Below, piece after piece: positions 37,010 to 49,499 of a DNA stretch of 64,000 nucleotides. Each line of letters opens with the position of its first letter. The first letter of the stretch is position 1. The stretch is from Ustulina deusta (Eukaryota > Ascomycota > Sordariomycetes > Xylariales > Xylariaceae), in contig JAJNNX010000001.1 of the NCBI GenBank assembly GCA_023159155.1, forward strand, positions 1,178,001-1,242,000, in the 5' to 3' direction. The notes beneath the pieces are model-generated. The model was not told the DNA's origin, ran no database searches, and saw only the letters and a list, made by a program, of their open reading frames with translations. The position numbers were made by a program, and so were the translations under genes.

Positions 37010-38460
37010 AACATAGTATTTACAGCCAACCTTAGTATTTTTATTAAATATTAAAACGTTCTAACCTTAATTATATTTTTAGTTTCTGTTTTTTTTGCTT
37101 CTAATATATCTTTGTCCTTAGCTTTATTTATATATAGCATTTGTTATTATAATTTTTGCTTAATTTGCTATACATAAGTTATATAAATAAAATAATAACT
37201 AAGTAGCAATTTAACTAACTTATGTTTCGATATAATTTTTTTAGCTAGTTTAGCTTTTAATAGCTTAATATATATTTTTAAAATTGCAATTTTTTTGGCT
37301 TTCTAGTTAAAGGCCTTGTTAGCTTTTATAAAAAATAGCTTTTATAATAAGTTATTAAAAAAAAAGTAGTACTTAGCTAATTTCTAAATTATATACTATA
37401 AATTTTAATTTTTTATAAATATTATAATTTTTATTTAGCTTAGTTTAAATTAATATTTAAATATTTTAAATTAATTAGTTAATATAAATATTAGCTAAAT
37501 TTTATAAGCAATATTTTTATTTTTAAATATAATATATTTTAAAAATAATAATAATTAAATATTTTTTAGCTATATTTTAGTTATTACTTATATTTTTTTA
37601 ATAGTTTTTAGTAATAAAATAATATTATAAATTTGTTTATATACTATAATTATGTTTTTTTTTAAAAGTATAACGCTAAAACAGCTTTTAAATATTTTTT
37701 TAATTTTATTTTTAAGCTTTTTTTTTAATAAATTAAAAACTCTAACGTTTAATACTTATATAATATAACTATAATATAGTTTATAAAAAATAAACTATAT
37801 TTTATTTAAAAAATAAAGCTATAAAAAGTTATTATTTATATATAAATTATAATTATTATATATTAGTACAACTTATATATTATTAAAACAATTTTAAACA
37901 AATAAAATAAAAATATTAATAAGCTAATTAATAATAATAAAATTATAAGTTTATTTATTAAGCAAAGTTTTAAACTATTAGTTTTTAAATAAACTATAAT
38001 TTATATTTAAAAACTATTAATTTTAAATATTAATTTTTTTAAAAATAAGCAATAATAGCAAAGCAATATTTTTATTACTAATATATTTAAAAAATATTAT
38101 TTATTTATTTTTTTTAATGTTTTTTTTTAAAGTTATATATATTAAAGCTTTATAAATAACCTAATAACCTTTTTTTATGTTTTAGCTAATGCTTATTTTA
38201 TTAGTATTAAAAAATTATTTTAAAAATATATTTATTAGTTTAAAAACTTTAAAATATTTAAAAAATAATTTAATATTTGTTATAAATAGGAAGTTCATAA
38301 AGTCAGGTATAATATATAGAAAGATAAATTATATATTTAGTAAAGTTAGCTTATAAAACTAAAGCTTGTAGAAAGAAAATTTTTTATTAAAGTAGGTATA
38401 AATATAGTATATATATAGTAAGTGTATACTAGTTCTAGTATGCTAGGCATAACAACTATT
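37010..38460. other. AT-rich remnant, unassigned
   Basis: Heavily mutated DNA between the genic region and the GC island. I recognise no protein block, LTR or inverted repeat in it. Confidence 0.5.
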
Positions 38461-38695
38461 TTTTTTTTTTTAGTTATTACGCGTTGAGCAATCATAGAAG
38501 GCAAGGCTTCATTCCGAAAGCGAACTTTGCATTAGGAAGAAAAAGAAAGGCTAATTTTACAAGGGTGCGTTGCAGGTTCTTTATGGGTGGATTGGTGGGA
38601 GGTGTGGGCAGCTGTCAGGTAATTGCCAGGTGCCGGCCAGGTGTAAGTCATGTGACCTGGGAATTGAAGATTGCGGTTTGTGTGGCTTGTGGGTT
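38461..38695. other. Unmutated island left of Copia-1
   Basis: About 220 bp of normal composition, containing GGCAGCTGTCAGGT, GGTGCCGGCCAGGTG and CATGTGACCTGG, directly abut the Copia-1 target site. Its continuation after Copia-1 (44,627-44,665, CATGCTGCCGGCC...) is also normal, so this is the pre-insertion target DNA. It spans an open frame (38484-38720) with no family signature. Confidence 0.55.
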
Positions 38696-38700
38696 GCAGC

Positions 38701-38871
38701 TGTCAGATTTGATGGGGTAAATTAGCTATCTTTTGGAACCCTGTTAAATAGATTCTCTACACACACCTAATTTATATGGCATATAGAAAACTCTACAATA
38801 GAACATAGAACAGAAAAGATCAGTAATAATTATTAATATAATTATTTAATTGGACTTGCTTATATCTGATA
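38701..38871 (+). repeat. Copia-1 5' LTR
   Basis: 171 bp. Its outer (left) half keeps C and G where the 3' LTR has T and A; its inner half is the mutated one. The end reads CTGATA where the 3' LTR keeps CTGACA. Confidence 0.92.
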
Positions 38872-38929
38872 ATTAAAAGTCTTATTTATAAGAATACTAC
38901 CCCCTAAGGGTTAGTATAAGCGACCAAGT

Positions 38930-41900
38930 AATATTATAGCTTTATTAGTGATTAATAAGGCTTTATTGGCTAAGTTAGAGGATTATATACTCTAGAATAA
39001 GGTGTTTATTGCAAAAGCGGTATTTTTTGATTTGTGGGAATATCTTTAACCAGAAGAACGAATGCTATGGATGCTATTACTAAAGATACCTAAATTTAAA
39101 GATTATTCCAAACATATAACTAATTGATTAATATATTTCTAATTAATTGTTATTTTTTAAAACAAAGAAATTAACCCAAATAGTAAACCTATAAATATTT
39201 TTAAAATAATAAAAAATAGCAAAAAAGCCTATTAAATTAACTAAAGTTAATATATTGTAATAAAAAAAAATTATAAAATTTATTAAAAATATATTGCTAA
39301 TTTTATAGCATAAATAATTAAAACTATTTTTTTAGATTATATAAAAATTATTTTCTAATTTATTAATATTATTAATAAGTAGTATAATAGATTTAGAGAT
39401 TTTAGCTAATATTTAGGGGCAATATAACAATTATAAGCAAAGGCTTAATACTAATAATATATAAAAAAAATAAATAAGCTACTAAAGGACTTTGGCGTAT
39501 AAGTAATATGTTAGAAAGCTATAGTTTTTGTTACTTTTAAATATAAAGTTACTAAACTAAATAATATTAATTATTTAATAATAAACCTAAAAATATATTT
39601 TAGAAAAGTTTTTAAAAACTAAATTATTATTTTTTAGATAATTAATTAATCGGCAATTTTTAATAATATATTAATTTATTAAAAAATAATAACTAACTTA
39701 AGAAATAAAGCAAGTTGCCAAGCAATTATATATTAGCTAAATATATATGTTAATAAAGAGGCGTTTTTAGTATTATATAATAATAAAAGTGCTAGAGATG
39801 CTATAGATAATACTAAAAAAGTAGAAATATTTTTTAATAATTAATAAGTTTTTTTTTAAAGTAGAAGCAGAAGCTAAAGCTAAAGTAGCTATAGACCCTG
39901 TAGTAATAAAAGCAATAAAAGTAATAATAAATAACTTTGCATTAATTTATAAACTTATAGTTTAAATAATTATATTTATAGAAGTTATTTAGGTTTTTAT
40001 TATATAATAAAATATTATTATTTTTTTTTAAAGTTAGCCCTAAATGATTTTTATTTTAGCTAAATTACTGCTAAGCTAATATAGGCTAACTTTAATACTA
40101 ATAAAAAACTAAAAAAACTTATTAATTATATATAAAAAAAAAAAAAGGCAAAAACTAATAAAAATAAATTATTTGTTTAACTAGGACAAATATTAATATA
40201 GTTTGTTTTTATTATTAGTAAAAAGTTAGAAAGTAAAGTTATATATAAACTAAAGAACTTAGCTATTTTAAATTTTAGGACTATTTTATATATATTTAAT
40301 AAGATTAGTAGATTTAATAATCTATAAATAGTATTGCTAAAAAATAAAATATATATAAAAGATAGGATTATATTTATATTTATATTCGGAAATATTAATA
40401 TATATATTTAAAGGCTTAAAGGATTTATAATTATAAGATTATATAATATAGCTTATTGTTTAATAATAGCTTATAACCTAGTATTATTCCGGGTATTTTT
40501 AAAATAAAGCTTATATTAAAATATAAAGCTAGTAATAATAGTACTAAAACAATAAAATAAATTAATATTCTATTATTTTTAAGATTAAAACTACTAGTTT
40601 ATATTAAAATATTTACTATTTAATATAAAAAAAAGTGTTTTTTATATATAAAGAAATAAACTAGCAGTAATAATTTTAAGGCTTATTTTAAAAGTTGATC
40701 TATATTAGTAGTATTTTTGTTTAAGCTACTTAAGTACTAATGCTTTTTATTATATAGTAATATAAGCTAAAAAAATAAGGCTATAATAATTTCCAAAGGA
40801 CGAAATATATATTTTAGATTGCGAGGCGTATGTTATAGCAAAAATATAACAGTAAATCAATAGATTATTTTAAAATTGCTTAGTAAGGCTAGGAATACAG
40901 CTAGCTATGGATTTTTATAATTATAAAAAAGGTTATAATTTGGAAAATTTGCTAATGCTTATAATAAATCGATATTCTAGCTTTAGTTTTAATTACTATT
41001 TATATAATTAAAAGTTTTTAATATTAATTAGAGCTCTAGAAAATTTAGTAAAATATTTGTAGGTTTACTATAATATTATTATTTAAGTTTTTAAATATAA
41101 TAATAAGCTTTTAAGATATAATAACCTTACTAAACATTTTAAATAATAATATAACATAGTTTTCGAGCTATATGCCCCGAATATATAAAGTTAAAACAAT
41201 AGCGCTAAGCAGGCTAGCAATATTATTAAACGTAAAGCTAGGGCTATAAAAACTAGGTCTAAGCTATTTATTACTTTTTGGACCAATATTGTAAAGATTG
41301 CTATATATTTATATAATTATATATTAAAATAGATATACTAATAGCAAAACCTATATAAAAAGTTTTATATTTATTTTTTTAATTAAAATAATATTATAAC
41401 TACTTGCTATTGACCTGATTTATGCTATTTATATATATATAGCTATAGAACATATATAATAACTATGAAAACTAAGCTAAAAAAAAAAAACTTAATAAAT
41501 TAGATCTTAAAGCTTAAATAAGCTACTTTATAAACTATTAATCCTTTAATATATATTATATATAGATTTTAGTAATTAATATTATTATATTTATTAGAAA
41601 TATTATATTTAATAAAAAAACTATATTTTTAGGCAATATTAATAAGCTAAAAAATAACTTTTTTAAATAAAGGATTAATAAAATTACTTAGTTACTATTT
41701 AAAATAGATATTATTAAACCTAATTAGCTAAGCAATACTTTAAAAGCTATAGCTAATTAAAAATTAAAAAATATATATTTTATTAAAAGCAAAAATAATA
41801 TTGCTATTATAAGTGTACTAAAAAATAAAAAAAGTATAATTTATAGATATTTTATATTAAATAAAGCAATAAAGTCTAATTAACTTTATATAAATGCTTT

Positions 41901-43950
41901 TTTTTTATTATATTTTTTATTTTTTAAGTTATTATAACTAAGCGCTTTTTTTATAGCTACTATAAATAGCTTTTATTTTTAAAAACCTTGGAATATTATA
42001 GCAAACTTTAATAGATTAAAAAGTATTGCTATTAAAAACTTTGATTTGTAAAAACCCTGGAATATTGTAGCAGATTTTATTAGATTCAAAGATTTTGTTT
42101 TTTAAACCTGGAATATTGTAGCAGAATTTAAAAATCACAGAACTAGAGGAATAATATTAAAAAGTACTAAACTGCTACATATAAACTTTAATGCCCTAGC
42201 AAATATATTTAGTACTTTTTTTTATACTATTATTGCTTTTTAGGAAAACTGCTAAAAAGCTATATTTTTAAGCGGACGTTTAAACGCTTTAGAGAGTTAA
42301 AACGGTATAGTAATAAGTAAAGCTGCAAAGGCCAAATTGTTAAAATAATCTACTAGCTATTTTATTAATAAAAAGTTAAGTTATAATTAAAAAGTCCTAT
42401 ATATATTAAATAAAAATAAAAAAATTTTTAAATAAAGGGTTACTAAAAAGTATAAAATTTATTAAAAAGATTTATTACTATTGCTAAAGTTTTATAAAAA
42501 CTTTAAGTATTATTTAATAGGTAAAAAGTTTAAAAAAGCTAAAAGAAATTATTTTAAAAGTTATTAAAAAATAAAATTATAGATTAAGGTTAATATTTAT
42601 TTAACTAGAAGAAAGCTAACATTTAGGTATATATAGGTATATATATATAAGTTTAATAAATATAGCTACTATATAAAGTATAAAGCACGGTTAGTAGTAC
42701 GAGGTGATTAATAGCTTTAATTTAGCACTAAGACTATATATATATTAATTTTTGCCAAAAGGTTATTTAGAACCCTTATTGCAATAGTAGCTAAATTTGA
42801 TTTCGAACTAAAGTAATATAATACTATTAATACGTTTATTAATATAAAGCTTAATAAAAAGATATATATAAAAATGCCTTCTAGTTACTGCAAACTTTAA
42901 ACTATACTATAGTTTAACAAAGCTTTATATAGCTTAAAAAAATTATTTTTGCTATAGTAAAAAAAGTTTATATTAATATTTAAGAAAATAAGGTATTAAG
43001 CTATACTATATAAGCTTTATTGCTATGCTTATAATAGAGTGCTAATTTTTATATATATAAATAATATTATTTTTGCTTATAAAAAAGATTAAAAGCTTAT
43101 TACTAAAAAAGCTATTAAATAGTTTTAAATAGCTTATTAATTAACTAGTAGTAATAATCTATAATAGTTCCTAGGCGTTAAAATAATTAGAGATTATTAA
43201 TAAAGATTGATCTAGTTATTTTAAGCTTTATATATTAAGAAAATTTCTAAGCTAAGAACTATTTATTTAATTTTTTTATTTATTCTAATAGGACAAGCCG
43301 AACTAATATTTTATAATAGCCTTGCTACAAAACAAGAAATATATTTATATTAATAAAAAGTTGGGTTAGTATTATATATTATTATAATTATTTAACTTAA
43401 TATTGCGTTTAGCATGTTAAGATTTTTGAAATTTTTTGTTAACTCTAAGCTTTAATATTATAACTTGGCAGATCACCTGTTTAGCTATTTTAAAAATACT
43501 TAATACTATTTGTTTTAGTTTAAAAGCAGAAATAATTTTAAAATTGCAAGCAATATATTGTTTATAAATATATATAATCAAACTATTTAGAAAAATTATT
43601 AAGTAGCATACTAATAAACAAAATATAGTAACTATTTTAATAACTAAAGCAAAGTTGTTAGTATTAGCACAAGCTATAAAAAAAGCTATATTTATAAGCC
43701 AACTAATTAAGGAACTAAGTGTTATATTAAATACTTAATATATTATTATTTAGTATAATAATAAATAAACTATTAGGCTAGTTATAAAAAAAGTAATTAT
43801 ACTGCGAACTAAGCTTTGTTATATAGATATTTATAATTATTAGCTATACTAAAAAGTTAAAAAAAATACTTTAAAAGTTGTTTATATAGCTACAAAAAAT
43901 ATAATTATAAATAAGCTTACAAAGGCGTTAAGTCCGGCGAAATAGAGTAA
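38930..43950 (+). pseudogene. Copia-1 gag-pol remains
   Basis: Reading through stops, gag-like sequence lies near 38,960-39,150 (LLAKLEDYI, FFDLWEYL). The integrase zone is near 41,150-41,370 (YAPNTQ-like, KRKARAIKTRSKL). Reverse transcriptase is near 42,690-43,080 (RLVVRGD, FDFELKQYNTINTFI, IKMPSSYCK, NKALYSLKK, and a FIYINNIIFAY motif where the catalytic Asp pair has become Asn-Asn by G-to-A change). RNase H is near 43,360-43,900 (LYIIIIT.LNIAF, NLADHLFSYFK). No functional protein is possible. Confidence 0.85.
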
Positions 43951-44301
43951 TTTTTTTAGACTAATTAAAAGTATATGGTACCTATAAATATTACTAAAAT
44001 AAAAAATTAAGAAATAAAAATATAAAAAATCTAAAAGCTTTAGAAAATTTATTTATAAGAAGTAAATCGGACTATTTAGGGCTTTTATAGCTTTAATTAG
44101 GCAAACAGTACTTAATTGGCTAAAATTGGCTAAAATGGCTAGATTAGCTTAAATTAAGCCAAATTGTTCAAATCTAAAAAGATTTTAGCAATAATATACT
44201 ATTAATTAGTTAGATCATATAACCTTTTATTATGCTAATAAGCTTATATATATTACAATACTACAACTACTACTATATAAGAAATAAAAAAGGTATTATA
44301 A

Positions 44302-44379
44302 GCTTTAGTAATATAATAGCAAACATAATAATTAATAGTTTATTATACTATAGATCCTAGTTCGAGTCCGGGCTAAAGC
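44302..44379 (+). other. tRNA-like relic inside Copia-1, near its 3' LTR
   Basis: A 7-bp acceptor-like stem pairs perfectly (GCTTTAG at 44302-44308 with CTAAAGC at 44373-44379). A T-arm-like CCTAG-TTCGAGT-CCGGG sits directly inside it; the one mispair would be repaired by undoing RIP-type changes. An ATAGT/ACTAT stem with a 7-nt loop could be the anticodon arm. The D region is about 6 nt too long, so this may be a mutated tRNA or chance. Confidence 0.3.
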
Positions 44380-44450
44380 GTTATTTTTAGCATTTTTATT
44401 AATAATATTATATATAGAAAAAGCTTATATAAACTGTTTCTAAAAAGATA

Positions 44451-44621
44451 TATTAGATTTAATAGAGTAAATTAGCTATCTTTTAGAACTTTATTAAATA
44501 GATTTTTTACACATACCTAATTTATATAGCATATAGAAAACTCTGCAACAGAACATAGAACAGAAGAGATCAGTAATGATTATTAATACAATCATTCAAT
44601 TGGACTTGCTTATATCTGACA
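44451..44621 (+). repeat. Copia-1 3' LTR
   Basis: 171 bp, aligned without gaps to the 5' LTR. Its inner (left) half is mutated, starting TATTAG instead of TGTCAG; its outer half is intact through ATCTGACA. Confidence 0.92.
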
Positions 44622-44626
44622 GCAGC

Positions 44627-46078
44627 CATGCTGCCGGCCACCAGCCACCATACCGTAACTTTAGTTAGGTTGTTTTTAACCTAATATATATAAGTGTATA
44701 AAATGTAAGGTGTATAGTATAGGTAGGTAGTATATATATATATATAGATAGGGGGTAATTTAAGTATAGGGTTTATATAAAATTAAGGTAATATATATAT
44801 AATTAATATAGTATAATTAATTAGGTATTTATAAGTGTAAATATATAAGTACTTCTATTATATTAATAATATATAGTGTTATTATTATTATTAATATAAG
44901 TATTTTAGTACTTATGTAATATTATTAATTAGAAGTTTTGGTATATATATAGTATAGTATATATATATATATTATATATTTAAATATATAATGAATTTTA
45001 ATACTAGTAATTTAAATATAAGCTATATATAAATTGTTTATAAAGCTAATTTAGTTTTGTATAAATATTCTAGTTTGGTTCTTTTTTTTTTTTTTAATCT
45101 TTTTTTTTAGCTACTACTATTATTATTATTTGTTAGTTTTAGCTACTTACGTATATTGCTACTATTAATTTTTTTTTATTTTTTATGTTTGTATTACTAT
45201 GTTTAATACTATTTTTAACTTTTTTTATGTTTTTTTTAATAAAAAGCTTTTGTAGAACTACTATAACTATTGCTTTTAATGTTTTGTTTGCTAGAAAGTT
45301 ATAAACAGCTATAATTATTATAACTACAAGCGATATATATGCAAGCAAGCTACTAAGGCTAAGAATAAAGCTTATAAGTATAGATTTGCTAAATTTTTGG
45401 TCTGTGGTATATATATATACTAATACTATTTTGGTAATACTTATAATAAGGCTTAGCTTAATTTTAGCTAGTTTATTTAGGTTATTTATATTATAGAGAA
45501 AGCTAGGGCGTTTTTTTGCAATAAGTGCTAAAAAAGGTATAAAATATATAACTTTATAAATAGATCTATATTTATTTTATATTAGTATTAGTACTAACTT
45601 AAATTTTTTATTTAATTAAGTTTTAAGTTTAATATTTTTTAATATAGTTTGTATTAATAAATTGCTAAACTAGTTTTGCTAGTTTTTTAATTTTAAAACA
45701 AATATAGATAGTAATAAAGTTATTAATAAAACAAGTTTAGTTATTTAGTAAGTTTTTATAAAGCTTTATTAATAGTTAGCTAATATTTAATTTTATTTAT
45801 TAAAAATGTTTTATTATTTTTTAGTAATTTATTATATATAGTTTAGCTTTATTAGCAAACTTAGTAATATTAAAATAAGTAATTTTTTATTGTTTTATTA
45901 AGTTTTTATAAGTTATTTATATATTTTTAAAATATTTATACTATATATTTTTAATTAATAGTGCAGCAAAAAAACATTTTATTTTAAGTAGTAATAAATT
46001 TTTTTTTTAATATTATAAATACTTTTGTTTAATTCTATTTTGTATTATTATTTAATATAAATAAATAAATAATTAATA
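44627..46078. other. AT-rich remnant between Copia-1 and Copia-2
   Basis: The first ~35 bases are unmutated target DNA of Copia-1. The rest is AT-rich with TATATATA runs. A minus-strand frame at 45139-45348 has Lys/Asn/Ile-rich composition and could be the worn end of a transposase or polyprotein, but I cannot name it. It may be the other side of the Gypsy element interrupted by Copia-2. Confidence 0.4.
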
Positions 46079-46083
46079 TAAAG

Positions 46084-46382
46084 TGTTGGAATAACTAGCA
46101 TTGGTTACAACCTTATTGTGCAACTCGCACGGAGTGCGAGTTCACGCTCGGCTGTTATACAGATGTTAGCCGGACTTTGGCCGGACAAAGGGGACCTTAC
46201 TTCCCTTTTATTATGTTAGCTCGTATAATAACATAAGCTTTTATATAAATATAAAAAACTTATGCTTTATATAAACATTTTTTTTTTTTTTTTTATATAA
46301 ATAATATAATATAATATATTATATTTTATTTATATATATTATTTGTTTTATATATAATATATTATATATAGCTTATTTAATA
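46084..46382 (+). repeat. Copia-2 5' LTR
   Basis: 299 bp. The least mutated of four LTR copies of this family here. It holds a GC-rich core with a perfect 9-bp hairpin (46122-46142) and TTAGCCGGAC / TGGCCGGACAAAG words. Confidence 0.9.
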
Positions 46383-49300
46383 TTAATTAATAGTTATAAA
46401 AATATTTTAAAAAAAATTATAAAAATATATTATAAATTAATAAAAATAAAAATAAAATTAAACTTATTTAAATAAGTTTTTATATTATATTTTAAAATCT
46501 TTACTATATAATTATTATTTTTTTATAAAATAATAATAGTAATACTATATAAAATAAAATAAATATTTTAGATTATAAGTTATTAAATATATTTATTTAT
46601 TATTAAAAAAATAAAAAAAGTCTAATTTTTAATATATAAATATTAACTTTTTATAAAAAGTATTAAAAATATTATATAAAAAAAACAAAAATAATATATA
46701 ATTATATTATTTTTAATTATATTATTATATAATAACTAAATAATATTTTTTTTTTAATTTTTTATTATAATATTATATTTATTATATAAAATTATAAAAG
46801 CTACTAAAATATATTTCTAATTTATATATAATAAATTTGTTTTAGAACTTAATATTAATTTTAAAAATATAAAAAATATATTTAATTTTTAATATTAAAA
46901 CTAATTAATTAATTTGAATATAGTATTAAAAACAATTTTTAATATATATATAGCTTTTTAAATCAAAAAATATAACTATATAATTAATAATAAATAAATA
47001 TTTTAAAAAATATATAAAAAAAACTTTATAAAATAAAAACTTAAATATTTTATATAACTTTATATAAATATTTATATAAAACTTTCTAAAGCTATTATAT
47101 ATAAAAAAATATAACTATAAAATAACTTAGGTATATATATAAAAAACCTTGCTTAAATTATATAAAAAAAATTTAAACTTATTAAAAACTTTCTAAAGCT
47201 ATTAGTTATTTAACCTATTTTTATTCCTGTTATATAACAACTTTTAGTTTTTTTTATACCAAATTAACAACTTTAGCCTACCCCTCAGCCTACCCCTACA
47301 CCTTAGCATACCTTAGCTCTTATACCTATTATATAAACAAAAATAAAACTAAAGATCAGATAACCAGAACTTATACAGCCTAGACTTTTAAAAAACATAT
47401 AATTCTAAACCCCTAAAAATTAAACCTCCTATTTACCCGTACGATCTACTTTTAAGTTTTAAAATATTTCTAAACATATATATAAACATATAATAAAAAT
47501 AAATTATAAACTAAACTTCTAACTTATATATAAATATCCTATTATTTATAACTTTTTTTAGACCTTATTACAACAGGTATACCTTTATATAACACTAGAC
47601 CTTATAACAAACAACCTATTTTTAAACCTATTTTTTATAAAAATTATATAAAACGGAATAATCCTTTCTAAAAAGTATATAATCTTTTAAAAAAAAAAAA
47701 AAAAAAAAAGAACTATATAAGCAAGCTATATAACCTTTTATATAACAAAGCACGCCTGTTTATAAATATATACTAATAATTTAGAATTATAAAGAACTAA
47801 TACTATATAATATTTCTAATAATTTTTAAAAGTTATATAAAAAACTATTTTATATACTAAATTAAACCTAAAAAAACCTAGCATAAAATCTACTATATAA
47901 TAAATGTTTACTTTAATACTAATATAAACTATAGTTAATATTAAGCTAATTAGACTATAATTATGTTTATATAAATAAAAAAAAAATATCTAGATCTAGT
48001 ATTATATAAAATATTAGATTTTATAATTAATAAGCTTTTAAAAGCATAATAAATATTTAGTACAAATTACTAAAAAAAAATCTAGTTAAGTATAATAATT
48101 ATATAAATATACTAAAAAGTTTTAAAATTAGCTATAGCTTTTATACTCTAAAAGCTAACAAATAAAAGTTTTTTTTTAGACCTTTAAATATATATTTAGA
48201 TAGTATTAAATAACGCACTAAAAAGCTTTATATAAAAAAACAATAATACTTACTTTATTAATAAAAAATATAACTAAAGCTATTATATAAAACGCTAATA
48301 GTACAGATTTTCTAAATTATTAAGCAGGCTAAGCATATAGCAAAACTACTAAAAAAACCAAAAAAACTAGAACTACTATACAAACAAAAAATACTTTATA
48401 TATTACAAAAAAAATTATTAGTTAACTAAATATACTTCCTAAAAACAGGCTTATATAAAGAATTAATACTTTAATTTATATAAAATAATTAATAAAGCAG
48501 AACTTATCCCTAAAAAATTCTTGGCATACCTTACGGAATATAAAAAATACCTAAAATTAAATAAAAACAACAAAAAACTTAATAAAAAATTTAGTAGCTA
48601 ATCTATCTAATTTTTAATAAATAATATTTTTATTTATTATATAATTAAAAAAAATATTTAAAACTATAAAATAAATATACTATCTAACCAGTTTACTTTT
48701 AGCAACTAGTATTATATAGAATACTAAAACAAACTCTAAAATATAAACATTTCGAACTACTTAATAGTAAAAAAAACACAATTAAAAGCCTATTTTAAAC
48801 TTTACTTTCGTACAAAAATAAACTAGACTTTAAGTAGCATAAATATTAAGTTTAGCAGTAGTAATATAATTACTACTATAAGTACTATATAAATAAATAA
48901 TTTTTTTAATATAATAATATATTATATTTTAGATAGCCTAATACTATTTTTATTTTTGCTAAAGAATATTAACTGCTTATAGGCTTACTTTAATAATATA
49001 AAAAATATTATTATATAAAAAAACAAAAAAACTATTCTTGTTATATATAAATAAAAATACTTATTTTTTAATATAAGCTTTTATAAAGCTAGATTATATT
49101 TTACTAAAACAGAGTTATAATAATTATATTATTAATTCAGATATTTTTATACGGAAAAATTATATATAATGCTTAATTATATAAAATATAATATTAATTA
49201 TTTAATTTTAAAAAAAATCTAGAAATTCTATTACTACTATTAATTATATAACCTAGTACTTCAATAATTTAAATTCTTAATTAAAAATAATTATAATTTT

Positions 49301-49499
49301 AATTATAAAATTATAATTAATGCTATATAAATAAATAATAAACAAGTTTTTTATATTATTAATACTGCTATATTTTTTTAAGCAGTAATTCTTTTTAAAT
49401 TAATATTTATATAAAATATTTAGAAAATATTATATAAGTGCTAAATTAATATATATTAAAAACCTTTTAACTATATTATATATAACCTAAATATAAACT

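Larger units (their letters stand above)
38701..44621 (+). mobile_element. Copia-1: complete LTR retrotransposon, 5.9 kb, RIP-inactivated
   Basis: Two 171-bp LTRs (38701-38871 and 44451-44621) begin TGTCAGAT and end ATCTGACA in their unmutated halves. They are flanked by a perfect 5-bp target duplication GCAGC at 38696-38700 and 44622-44626. The internal order gag, integrase, reverse transcriptase, RNase H is that of Ty1/Copia elements. Every coding region is full of TAA/TAG created by C-to-T and G-to-A changes. Confidence 0.93.

Noticed and set aside
45139..45348. Short open frames in the AT-rich block (also 50776-50961, 51529-51801 and 61119-61349)
   Set aside because: They are accidental gaps between stops in RIP-mutated retroelements; three lie opposite recognisable plus-strand pol or transposase remains.
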